Numbered from the stretch's first letter, positions 1 through 5,961 are shown. The stretch: DNA of 6,238 nucleotides from Deltaproteobacteria bacterium GWA2_55_10 (GCA_001797415.1 MGPL01000063.1:5380-11617); one strand, 5' to 3'. The notes: a model not told the origin generated them from the sequence alone. Translations and numbers: made by a program.

Positions 1-2094
1 GAGCCTGAGGTCGACGCTCTCCCTCTCGGCCAGCGCCTGCGCCTTTGCGTCAGGCCTTATGTTGAAGCCTACGACAATGGCGTTGGAGGCGGCCGCGAGC
101 ATTACGTCGCCTTCGTTGATGCCTCCTGCGCCGCTGTGTAAGACCTTTATCTTCACGGCCTCGGTAGAGAGCTTGGCGAGCGTTTCTTTCACGGCCTCTA
201 TCGAGCCCTGGACGTCCGCCTTTATGATCAGGTTGAGCTCCTTGACCTCTCCCTTGGTTATCCTGTCATAGAGGTCGGTGAGGCTCACCTTTGCGGTCTT
301 GAGACGCTCCTTCTCTACGCTCTTCCTCTCCCTTATCGCCGCTATCTGCTTGGCGGTCGCCTCGTCCTTTACAGCTACGAAGCTGTCGCCCGCGAGCGGC
401 ACGCCGGAGAGGCCTTGTATTTCAATGGGCATGGAAGGACCCGCGCTCTCGACGCGCTTGCCCCAGTCGTTTATCATGGCCCTTATCCTGCCATAGTGCA
501 TGCCTGAGACTATCGCATCGCCTACTTTAAGGGAGCCGTCCTGTATGAGAATGGTCGATACAGGGCCGCGGCCCTTGTCGAGCTTTGCCTCGACCACGAC
601 GCCCCTGGCCGATGACTCCGGGTTGGCCTTGAGCTCGAGAACCTCGGACTGAAGGAGTATCATCTCAAGGAGTTCCTTGATCTTGATGCCCTTCTTTGCC
701 GAGACCTCTATGAATATGGTATCGCCTCCCCACTCTTCGGCGACGAGGCCGTAGCTCGTAAGCTCCTGCTTTATCCTGCCGGGGTCGGCCTGGGGAAGGT
801 CTATCTTGTTTATTGCGACGATTATGGGTACTCCGGCCGCCTTGGCGTGGTTTATGGCCTCTATGGTCTGAGGCATCACGCCGTCGTCGGCAGCGACGAC
901 AAGGATGACGATGTCCGTCGCCTTCGCGCCCCTGGCCCTCATGGCCGTGAAGGCCTCGTGGCCGGGCGTGTCGAGGAACGTGACGTCGCCCTTGTCGAGA
1001 TGGACGTGATAGGCGCCTATATGCTGGGTTATTCCGCCCGCCTCGACGCTCACGACATTCGTCTTCCTGATTGCGTCAAGGAGAGAGGTCTTGCCGTGGT
1101 CGACATGGCCCATGACCGTGACGACAGGCGCCCTGGGCTTAAGATCCCCTTCAACTGCTTCAACGCCGGTCTCCATCAGGTTCTCTTCCAGTACCGCCGT
1201 GCTCTCTACCTCAAAGCCGTATTCCTGCGCAACGAGCATCGTCGCGTCGGTATCTATGAGCTGGTTGACCGTCGCCATGATGCCGAGGCCCATGAGCTTC
1301 TTTATGATCTCTCCGGCCTTTACGCCGATCTTCTGCGAAAGGTCGGCGACACTGATCGCGTCGACGATCCTTACGACCCTCTTGGCCGCCTTTGGGACCG
1401 TTATCTCGGTCTTTTTCATGGGCCTGGACTGGGACGCCTTCCTCTGGTCGCGCTGGTACCTGTCTTTCTTCTGCGGACGCCTGCCGGGGAAAAACCTCTT
1501 TATCTCAGGCTCTTTTCCGAATACTTTTTCCGTCTTGGGAACGACCTTCTCCACGACGGGGGCTTGCGCCTGCGGGGCTTCGGCTTCGACAACTGCCGCC
1601 TCGACCGGGGCTACCTCCTCGACAATAGGCTCCTCGTCCTGCTTGAACTCCATAAGGAGCTCGACTGCGGACTTCTCCTTGACCTTCTTTGCGGCAGCCT
1701 TCCTCGAGGCCTCTCTCTTTTCGTCTATCTTGGCCTTGCCGCCCTTTGGCCTGCCGCCCTTTTTCTCTTCCTTCTTCTCTTCTATTTTTCTGGGCGCGGC
1801 AGTAGTTGCCCCCGCCTCTGAGGGCGCCTTGACCTGCCCAGGGACTTCAACTGCCGCCGATTCCCCGGGCTTTGCTCCAGCTACTGGCTCCTGGACCTTC
1901 GTTCCGGGCTGAGGGGTAGCCTCCGTGCTCTTTGCCTCGGCGGACGGTGCCTCCGGGGCTGCCTCTTCAGGCGCTGCCACCGGTTTGGGGGCCGACCTCC
2001 TCCGTATGATCGAGGGCTTTATACGCTTCTCCTCGACTCCCGGTGGTGAGACGGCTGCCTGCTGTTTCTCTTTTTCTTTTTCTTTTTGTGTCAT
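1..2094 (-). CDS. infB: Translation initiation factor IF-2 (partial, C-terminus beyond left edge)
   Basis: IF-2 is the cytoplasmic translational GTPase that places fMet-tRNA on the 30S subunit and promotes 50S joining. The minus frame stays open from ATG at 2094 to base 1 (698 codons). Residues 1 to about 238 are a charged, Lys/Glu/Ala/Pro-rich linker that includes a KRIKPSIIRRR segment near residues 23-33. An IF2_N domain follows at about 239-290. The GTPase domain shows G1 GHVDHGKT (329-336), switch I GGITQHIG (353-360, Thr356), G3 DTPGHEAF (375-382), G4 NKID (429-432) and G5 SAK (465-467). Domain II starts near 496 (RGVVVEAKLDKGRGP), and domain III spans about 600-698. The C-terminal tRNA-binding domain lies outside the window. 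A GAGG lies 3 nt before the ATG. It is last in the visible rimP-nusA-rnpM-infB operon, 64 bp after rnpM. Identity is certain; the exact start is likely. Confidence 0.97.
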   Translation of the reverse strand, partial: MTQKEKEKEKQQAAVSPPGVEEKRIKPSIIRRRSAPKPVAAPEEAAPEAPSAEAKSTEATPQPGTKVQEPVAGAKPGESAAVEVPGQVKAPSEAGATTAAPRKIEEKKEEKKGGRPKGGKAKIDEKREASRKAAAKKVKEKSAVELLMEFKQDEEPIVEEVAPVEAAVVEAEAPQAQAPVVEKVVPKTEKVFGKEPEIKRFFPGRRPQKKDRYQRDQRKASQSRPMKKTEITVPKAAKRVVRIVDAISVADLSQKIGVKAGEIIKKLMGLGIMATVNQLIDTDATMLVAQEYGFEVESTAVLEENLMETGVEAVEGDLKPRAPVVTVMGHVDHGKTSLLDAIRKTNVVSVEAGGITQHIGAYHVHLDKGDVTFLDTPGHEAFTAMRARGAKATDIVILVVAADDGVMPQTIEAINHAKAAGVPIIVAINKIDLPQADPGRIKQELTSYGLVAEEWGGDTIFIEVSAKKGIKIKELLEMILLQSEVLELKANPESSARGVVVEAKLDKGRGPVSTILIQDGSLKVGDAIVSGMHYGRIRAMINDWGKRVESAGPSMPIEIQGLSGVPLAGDSFVAVKDEATAKQIAAIRERKSVEKERLKTAKVSLTDLYDRITKGEVKELNLIIKADVQGSIEAVKETLAKLSTEAVKIKVLHSGAGGINEGDVMLAAASNAIVVGFNIRPDAKAQALAERESVDLRL
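2070..2087. repeat. Three-copy hexamer repeat at the start of infB
   Basis: CTTTTT is repeated three times exactly on the plus strand; on the coding strand it is AAAAAG x3, encoding the KEKEKEK stretch at about residues 4-10 of IF-2. The unit is two codons long, so gain or loss of a unit keeps the frame. Confidence 0.7.
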
Positions 2095-2158
2095 GTTCCT
2101 CGCCCAAGAATTTTTGCCAGGACCAGTTAAAATCCCAAGCCTTTATTTGCCGTTTGTT

Positions 2159-2425
2159 TCATATCCGGCCCGCCCTGCTCTTGCGTATGCCCTCCCAAAG
2201 GAACTCAAATTCCGGAAGAGATACAGCCGACTTCAGTGCGCGCCCGAACGCGTTTTTTCTCAATGCATCTTTCAGACATTCTTCTTTGGGGCATATATAA
2301 GCGCCCCTGCCGCCGAACTTTCCGCTCTCATCCATTTCAAGCAGACCGTCCTTGCCCCTGGCAAGCCTTACAAGAGACGACTTGTCCAGGACCGACCTGC
2401 AGCCCAGGCAGGTCCTGTCAGGCAT
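2159..2425 (-). CDS. rnpM: RNase P modulator RnpM (YlxR family RNA-binding protein)
   Basis: An 88-residue protein of the YlxR family (DUF448), renamed RnpM after the Bacillus subtilis protein was reported to bind and modulate RNase P. The family signatures are visible: RTCLGCR at residues 4-10 and GGRGAYIC at 38-45, with a further Cys at 50. The four cysteines (6, 9, 45, 50) are all near the conserved RNA-binding face. Length is normal for the family (about 90). Its ATG overlaps the end of nusA by 8 bp (ATGCCTGA), so translational coupling with nusA is likely; an AAGGG lies just before the start inside nusA. It sits in the usual place between nusA and infB. Family identity is clear; function in this organism is inferred. 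Confidence 0.93.
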   Translation of the reverse strand: MPDRTCLGCRSVLDKSSLVRLARGKDGLLEMDESGKFGGRGAYICPKEECLKDALRKNAFGRALKSAVSLPEFEFLWEGIRKSRAGRI

Positions 2426-3725
2426 TACCCTTCTCGCGGGCGATTACGTCAAGGATGATGTCTATGGCATCCTGGCCGAGGCCCTCGATCTTGGCAAGCT
2501 CTTCCGCGGTAGCGCCGGTGAGGCTGTCTGATCCGGTATAGCCGGCGGCGGCAAGCGTGACCGCCGCCTCATGGGAGATCCCGAGGTTCTCTTCCATATC
2601 CTTCGCCGCGGCAGCCCTCTCGCGCTCTTCCCTCTCGCCGGCCGCCTGCATCTCTTTACGCAGCGCCTCATCGGGCGAGAGCTTCTCCTTGCCGCCCTTT
2701 GAATCGCTCTCGGTGCGGATGTCTATCTTCCAGCCGGTGAGCTTGGCGGCGAGCCTGACGTTCTGGCCCTTCTTGCCGATGGCAAGGGAGAGCTGGTCGT
2801 CAGGGACTATCACTTCCATCGCGTGCTCGGCCTCGTCGGTGATGACCCTGGCTATCTGCGCCGGGGAGAGCGTGTTCTTTACGAATATGGCCGGCTCGTC
2901 CGACCAGTGGACGATGTCGATCTTCTCGCCCTTCAATTCCTGGACGACCGCCTGCACCCTGGAGCCCTTTACGCCGACGCAGGCGCCGACCGGGTCGACA
3001 TCGGAGTTATGCGAGAGGACGGCTATCTTCGCCCTGTCGCCAGGCTCCCTTGCCGCGCCCTTTATCTCTACTATGCCCTCGTATACCTCGGGCACTTCCA
3101 TCTGGAAGAGCTTCATGAGGAACGCCGGGTGCGTCCTGGAGAGGATTATCTGGGGGCCCCTGGCCTCCACCTTTACTTCCAATATTATGCCCCTGATCCT
3201 CTCGCCCTGCCTGTAGCCTTCGCGCCTGACCTGCTCTTTTTTCGTGAGCAGGGCTTCGGCCCTGCCGAGGTCGACTATTATGTCGCCCTTCTCGAACCTC
3301 TGCACGATGCCTGTTACTATCTCGCCCCTCTTCGAGGAGTACTCGTTGTAAACTATATTGCGCTCGGCCTCTCTGACCTTCTGTATGATGATCTGCTTGG
3401 CCGTCTGCGCGTCGATGCGGCCGAACTCCTTGGAGTCGAGCTTCACGCCGAGGCTGTCGCCGATGGCGACCTCGGGGTCGAGCTCCTTTGCCGGTTCGAG
3501 CTCTATCTGCGTGTCCGGGTCTTCCGCGTGCTCGACCACCTCTTTGAAGAGAAAGAGCTCTATCTCGCCCATCTCTTCCTGATAATGCGCCTCTATGACC
3601 TTGTTCGGACCGAACCTCTTCTCGGCGGCCTTGAGCACGGCCGTCTCAAGCGCCTCGATAAGGATATGTTTGTCTATCCCCTTGTCCTTGCCGACCTGGT
3701 CGATAATATTGGCCAAGTTAAGCAT
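2418..3725 (-). CDS. nusA: Transcription termination/antitermination protein NusA
   Basis: NusA binds RNA polymerase and nascent RNA and controls pausing, intrinsic termination and antitermination. The 435-residue protein shows an N-terminal RNAP-binding domain (about 1-130, starting LANIIDQVGKDKGI), an S1 domain (about 134-198, GEIVTGIVQRF...DIIVDLG) and two KH modules. KH1 carries GVKGSRV at 251-257; KH2 carries IGKKGQNVRLA at 316-326, followed by GWKIDIRT. After a Glu/Arg/Ala-rich linker (about 350-378) there is a single helix-hairpin-helix-like C-terminal segment (about 379-430, with IEGLGQDAIDII). This makes it longer than Bacillus-type NusA, which lacks the tail, and shorter than E. coli NusA, which has two such repeats. 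The start is well supported: GGAGGG at 3731-3736 with 5 nt to the ATG. It lies 62 bp after rimP and its stop is inside rnpM. Confidence 0.97.
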   Translation of the reverse strand: MLNLANIIDQVGKDKGIDKHILIEALETAVLKAAEKRFGPNKVIEAHYQEEMGEIELFLFKEVVEHAEDPDTQIELEPAKELDPEVAIGDSLGVKLDSKEFGRIDAQTAKQIIIQKVREAERNIVYNEYSSKRGEIVTGIVQRFEKGDIIVDLGRAEALLTKKEQVRREGYRQGERIRGIILEVKVEARGPQIILSRTHPAFLMKLFQMEVPEVYEGIVEIKGAAREPGDRAKIAVLSHNSDVDPVGACVGVKGSRVQAVVQELKGEKIDIVHWSDEPAIFVKNTLSPAQIARVITDEAEHAMEVIVPDDQLSLAIGKKGQNVRLAAKLTGWKIDIRTESDSKGGKEKLSPDEALRKEMQAAGEREERERAAAAKDMEENLGISHEAAVTLAAAGYTGSDSLTGATAEELAKIEGLGQDAIDIILDVIAREKGNA

Positions 3726-3757
3726 TTAAACCCTCCAGCTTTCTTCTGAGCTTCTCT

Positions 3758-3771
3758 CTCTAATATTAGAG
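3758..3771. repeat. Perfect 14-bp palindrome in the rimP-nusA gap
   Basis: CTCTAATATTAGAG is a perfect inverted repeat without a spacer in the 62-bp gap between rimP and nusA. In RNA it could form at most a small hairpin, since loop closure costs the central pairs. As DNA it resembles a small dimer-binding operator. No T-tract follows on the minus strand, so it is not an intrinsic terminator. Confidence 0.4.
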
Positions 3772-3787
3772 GCAGCCTGTTATGATT

Positions 3788-4252
3788 TCAAATCTCTATT
3801 TCGAGCTTAGCCTTATCGATGTTCGAGATGGCTATCGTAAACACCTTGCCGTCGAAGTCGGTCACCTTGACCTCTTCATTGCCGACGCTGTCTATGACTG
3901 CCTTGAAGTTCCTTCTCCCGTCAATGGGCTCCCTCGTCTTAATCCTTGCCCTCTTTCCAGCGTACCTGGAGAAATCCTTTTCGGTCTTGAGCGGCCTGTC
4001 GAGGCCCGGAGAAGATACTTCAAGGTTGTAGCTCTGAGGTATGGGGTCTTCCACGTCGAGTATGGTGCCGAGCTCCCTGCTAACCTTCTCGCAGTCGTCG
4101 ACGGTCACCCCGCCCGGCCTGTCTATGTAGATCCTCAGGACCCTCCTGCCGTACTCGGAGGTGAATGCGACATCTACCAGCTCAAGGCCCAGTCCGTCTG
4201 CTACAGGCGCGGCAAGCGCCCTGATCCTGTCCTCTATCCCTTCAGGCTTCAA
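3788..4252 (-). CDS. rimP: Ribosome maturation factor RimP
   Basis: RimP binds the free 30S subunit and helps its late assembly. The 154-residue product matches the family in length. An N-terminal alpha/beta domain (about 5-85) includes LGLELVDVAF and RVLRIYIDRPGGVTVDDC. The family signature VSSPGLDRPL is at 79-88, and an SH3-like C-terminal domain (about 90-154) ends in the stop at 3788. The reading frame starts at TTG (4252-4250). I found no in-frame ATG or GTG within about 45 nt upstream, and GGAGG lies 4 nt before it. An ATG at 4256 is in another frame and stops after four codons. It is the first gene of the rimP-nusA-rnpM-infB operon, transcribed from the divergent intergenic region and preceded by a leader with terminator-like hairpins. 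Identity is clear; the TTG start is probable. Confidence 0.95.
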   Translation of the reverse strand: MKPEGIEDRIRALAAPVADGLGLELVDVAFTSEYGRRVLRIYIDRPGGVTVDDCEKVSRELGTILDVEDPIPQSYNLEVSSPGLDRPLKTEKDFSRYAGKRARIKTREPIDGRRNFKAVIDSVGNEEVKVTDFDGKVFTIAISNIDKAKLEIEI

Positions 4253-4261
4253 CCATCCTCC
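4242..4261 (-). promoter_or_regulatory. rimP ribosome binding site with overlapping four-codon ORF
   Basis: The minus strand reads GGAGG (4261-4257) directly followed by ATGG and then the TTG start of rimP at 4252. The GGAGG-to-TTG spacing is 4 nt, short but usable. The ATG at 4256 abuts the Shine-Dalgarno with no spacer and encodes only ATG GTT GAA GCC TGA, in a different frame, so it is unlikely to be the true start. This site decides the rimP start in favour of TTG. Confidence 0.6.
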
Positions 4262-4276
4262 GCGTGCCGCCGCTCC

Positions 4277-4313
4277 AAAAAAATCACCCCCCGGGAGAGC
4301 TTATCTTTCTCCC
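4277..4313 (-). promoter_or_regulatory. Second hairpin/U-tract in the rimP leader with alternative pairing
   Basis: On the minus strand GGGAGA (4313-4308) can pair with TCTCCC (4298-4293) around a 9-nt loop. The same TCTCCC can instead pair with the following GGGTGA (4289-4284; one T-T mismatch, GGG loop), and this second hairpin is followed directly by seven T (4283-4277). The two pairings exclude each other, the layout of an antiterminator/terminator switch. The terminator stem is short and mismatched, so this is suggestive only. Confidence 0.35.
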
Positions 4314-4342
4314 AAACAAAAAAAGTGAGCACAGGCCCACTT
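4314..4342 (-). terminator. Terminator-like hairpin in the rimP leader (candidate attenuator)
   Basis: Read on the minus strand, AAGTGGGC and GCTCACTT pair as an 8-bp stem (one G-U) around a CUGU loop (stem 4342-4323). Seven T (4324-4318, the first two shared with the stem), then G and TTT, follow at once. This is the form of an intrinsic terminator directed toward rimP, yet it lies downstream of the predicted operon promoter. No gene ends here on the minus strand, since the upstream neighbour is divergent. A leader attenuator is therefore the simplest reading, unless a second promoter lies after it. Confidence 0.55.
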
Positions 4343-4365
4343 CAGATGTAAGAGGGGTTTTAATT

Positions 4366-4394
4366 CTTTTAATTTAACACACAAAAACTGTCAA
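4366..4394 (-). promoter_or_regulatory. Predicted sigma70-type promoter for the rimP-nusA-rnpM-infB operon
   Basis: On the minus strand a perfect -35 hexamer TTGACA (4394-4389) is followed by a 17-nt spacer and a -10-like TAAAAG (4371-4366, four of six matches). The surroundings are AT-rich. Transcription would begin near 4358-4360, giving a leader of about 107 nt before the TTG of rimP. The -10 is weak, and other AT-rich hexamers nearby could serve instead. Confidence 0.55.
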
Positions 4395-4431
4395 TGCAAG
4401 GTCAAAGTGAAGGTTTTTCATGCTGAAATCC

Positions 4432-4466
4432 CGCGTTCAGGGCCATCGGAAGCCGTTGAGGACGCG
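4432..4466. repeat. Imperfect inverted repeat between the divergent promoters
   Basis: CGCGT TCA g GGC at 4432-4443 is mirrored by GCC gt TGA gg ACGCG at 4452-4466 around an 8-nt loop, giving 11 possible base pairs with small bulges. It lies between the leftward -35 (4389-4394) and the rightward -35 (4478-4483). No T-tract follows on either strand, so it does not look like a terminator. It could be a protein-binding site or chance. Confidence 0.35.
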
Positions 4467-4477
4467 CCAAAAACACC

Positions 4478-4506
4478 TTGTTAGGAGCCAAATGCTCTGC
4501 TATACT
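4478..4506 (+). promoter_or_regulatory. Predicted extended -10 promoter for the BON-protein unit
   Basis: TTGTTA (4478-4483, four of six to TTGACA) is followed by a 17-nt spacer and TATACT (4501-4506, five of six to TATAAT). TGC directly before the -10 makes an extended -10 element. The transcript would begin near 4512-4514, leaving a leader of only about 30 nt before the ATG at 4542. The AGGAG at 4511-4515 would then sit at the extreme 5' end, 26 nt from the start codon. Confidence 0.6.
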
Positions 4507-4541
4507 CAACAGGAGTTTTAATCCGTCCCTTTCAACCATAA

Positions 4542-5228
4542 ATGACAGAACACACTTCAAAAGACCCTATAAAGGCCATAAAGGCCCTGCTCACCGACGA
4601 ACTCCATATCGACGCGGTGCATTTCCCCGTCGATGTCAAATCCGAGAACGGCTCCATAATCATCGAAGGCACGGTCGAGAAGATATCCCAGAAAAAAAGG
4701 GCCATGCTCTACGCGATGGGACTCGCTGGCATAACCGGCATAATAGACCGGCTCAGGGTAAGGCCGTCCTCTCACATGAGCGACGCGCAGATAAGGGACC
4801 ATCTCTACGGCGCCTTTGCGGGCGAGAGCGCGTTCAAGGGGCTCAAGCTCGATGCCGAGGTTACGGGCGGCATAGTCGACCTCGAAGGCGAGGTCTGGTC
4901 CTTGAGCCACAAGAGGCTCGCGGGAGCTCTGGCGTGGTGGGTGCCCGGCTCTATTGATGTCATAAACAGCATCGAGGTAGTACCGGCTGAGCAAGACTCG
5001 GACGACGAGGTAAGCGACGCTCTCCGGCTCATACTGGAGAAGGATAGGCTCGTCGACGCCGCAAGCCTGAAGGTCAGCACAAAAGAATGGATAGTGACCC
5101 TCGAAGGCGTCGCCGGAAGCTTTGAAGAGAAAGAGGCCGCAGAGGACGACGCCTGGTTCACATGGGGCGTCAACGGCGTGGTCAACAATATCCTGGTCGA
5201 TCCCACGAGCATACATAAACTCCCTTGA
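4542..5228 (+). CDS. Triple BON-domain protein, probably cytoplasmic
   Basis: A 228-residue protein made of three successive BON-like units, each with the alpha-beta-alpha-beta-beta pattern: about 9-75 (GSIIIEGTVEKISQKK...GITGIIDRLRV), 80-148 (DAQIRDHLYGAF...GGIVDLEGEVWS...GSIDVINSIEVVP) and 154-221 (DEVSDALRLILEKD...WIVTLEGVAGSFEEKEAAEDDA...GVNGVVNNILVDP). BON domains are small modules thought to bind lipid or other surfaces; OsmY and secretins carry them in the periplasm or outer membrane. No signal peptide, lipobox or membrane segment is visible, so a cytoplasmic place is inferred. TAA lies directly before the ATG in frame, so the start cannot be further upstream, but no Shine-Dalgarno lies at normal distance. 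It is first in a two-gene unit with the cysteine-cluster gene. The precise role is unknown. Confidence 0.85.
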   Translation: MTEHTSKDPIKAIKALLTDELHIDAVHFPVDVKSENGSIIIEGTVEKISQKKRAMLYAMGLAGITGIIDRLRVRPSSHMSDAQIRDHLYGAFAGESAFKGLKLDAEVTGGIVDLEGEVWSLSHKRLAGALAWWVPGSIDVINSIEVVPAEQDSDDEVSDALRLILEKDRLVDAASLKVSTKEWIVTLEGVAGSFEEKEAAEDDAWFTWGVNGVVNNILVDPTSIHKLP

Positions 5229-5281
5229 AAAAATCCCCGCCAATCAGTTACCTTTCACATAATCACACTATCACACGAGAT

Positions 5282-5301
5282 GGAGGATGAGCCTGGAGAT
5301 G
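5282..5301 (+). promoter_or_regulatory. Ribosome binding site with two possible in-frame starts
   Basis: GGAGG at 5282-5286 abuts an ATG at 5287 with no spacer, and a second in-frame ATG lies at 5299, 12 nt from the GGAGG. Neither spacing is ideal. The true start could be either; choosing 5299 removes only four residues (MSLE). Confidence 0.45.
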
Positions 5302-5910
5302 AAGACCTGCAGCAAGCCGAAGAAGAACACGCCCAAGAAGAAAAAGACCCCGACGAAGATAACGATAACCCGTGTCGACGCAGACATCGCTACGCACAAC
5401 GGCCTTTTTGACGAGGGCTGCTACGGAAGTTCGTGCAAGGACGAATGCTGCGGCTGGGGCTGCGACATGGACCTTACCACCCTCAAGCTCGTCCAGAAGC
5501 ACAGGAAACTGGTCGAGCCGCTCATCGGCGCGAAGATAGAAGAGTGCTTCTCTACCCCCTTGAAGATAGACGACGATTACATCGGCGGAGCGTACAGGGA
5601 GACGGCCGTGAGAAAGAAGGACGGCCTCTGCGCCTTCCATCTCAAGGGGCAGAAGGGCTGCTCGCTCTTCTATCTCTGGATAACGGAGAAGCTCCCGAAG
5701 AAGATAGTGCCGACGATATGCAGGACCTACCCGATAACCTGGCACAGGGGCAGGCTCTTCATCGACAAGCCCTTGAAGAAGAACTGCAAGGCGAAGGAGA
5801 AGACGCCAAAGGGCACGAAGGTGCCGTCCCTTTTCGAGACGCAGAAGAAAGAGGTGCGCGCCCTCTTCGATATACCGGCAAAGGAATTGAAGAAGCTTAT
5901 CGGAAAGTAG
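5287..5910 (+). CDS. Cysteine-cluster protein (YkgJ/DUF3109-like), putative metal-binding
   Basis: A 207-residue protein with eleven cysteines in a pattern resembling the YkgJ/UPF0153 and DUF3109 zinc- or iron-binding families. The core cluster is C45-x4-C50-x3-C54-C55-x3-C59 (CYGSSCKDECCGWGC). Further on are C87, C115 (GLCAFHL), C125 (KGCSLF), C145 in a typical TICRTYPI segment, and C167. The spacing suggests one or more bound metal ions or an iron-sulfur centre. The first 30 or so residues are a lysine-rich tail (PKKNTPKKKKTPTK) ahead of the conserved part and may be disordered. No signal peptide or membrane segment is seen. The gene lies 58 bp after the BON gene with no terminator or convincing promoter between, so the two are probably cotranscribed, and it ends just before a strong terminator. 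Biochemical function is unknown; the family assignment is from the cysteine pattern only. Confidence 0.8.
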   Translation: MSLEMKTCSKPKKNTPKKKKTPTKITITRVDADIATHNGLFDEGCYGSSCKDECCGWGCDMDLTTLKLVQKHRKLVEPLIGAKIEECFSTPLKIDDDYIGGAYRETAVRKKDGLCAFHLKGQKGCSLFYLWITEKLPKKIVPTICRTYPITWHRGRLFIDKPLKKNCKAKEKTPKGTKVPSLFETQKKEVRALFDIPAKELKKLIGK

Positions 5911-5923
5911 GAAGCACAGGATA

Positions 5924-5961
5924 AAAAAAAGAAAGGCCCCGGAAGGGGCCTTTCTTTTTTT
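5924..5961. terminator. Bidirectional intrinsic terminator between convergent genes
   Basis: GAAAGGCCCC (5931-5940) and GGGGCCTTTC (5945-5954) form a perfect 10-bp stem closed by a GGAA (GNRA-type) tetraloop. Flanking runs of eight A (5923-5930) and seven T (5955-5961) serve as U-tracts in both directions and can extend the stem to 17 bp. It ends the cysteine-cluster transcript on the plus strand and the cyclophilin transcript on the minus strand. Confidence 0.93.

Noticed and set aside
847..1912. Long plus-strand open frames opposite infB
   Set aside because: They are antisense shadows: the minus strand here encodes all GTPase motifs of IF-2, and the plus translations are repetitive Leu/Ser/Phe-rich sequences with no recognisable domain.
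2095..2158. Possible terminator or regulatory hairpin between rnpM and infB
   Set aside because: No stem of useful length followed by a T-tract on the minus strand; the gap looks like a plain intergenic spacer.
2823..3749. A 308-codon plus-strand open frame opposite nusA
   Set aside because: The minus strand encodes the S1 and KH motifs of NusA; the plus reading has no family signature or ribosome binding site and arises from codon bias.
4557..5243. A 228-codon minus-strand open frame opposite the BON gene
   Set aside because: The plus frame shows three BON repeats with a promoter and terminator on its side; the antisense frame has no recognisable domain.
5229..5286. Possible promoter (TTGAAA at 5225, CATAAT at 5258) and TCACAC direct repeats between the BON and cysteine-cluster genes
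   Set aside because: The spacing between the hexamers is 27 nt, too long for a sigma70 promoter, and the repeat is only two short imperfect copies; cotranscription is simpler.
5280..5411. A 43-codon ORF starting ATG at 5280, very rich in Glu/Asp, overlapping the start of the cysteine-cluster gene
   Set aside because: It is the other-frame reading of the lysine-rich tail (AAG-rich codons give GAA/GAA in the shifted frame), has no Shine-Dalgarno before its ATG, and stops early; the cysteine-cluster frame is the one with conserved motifs.
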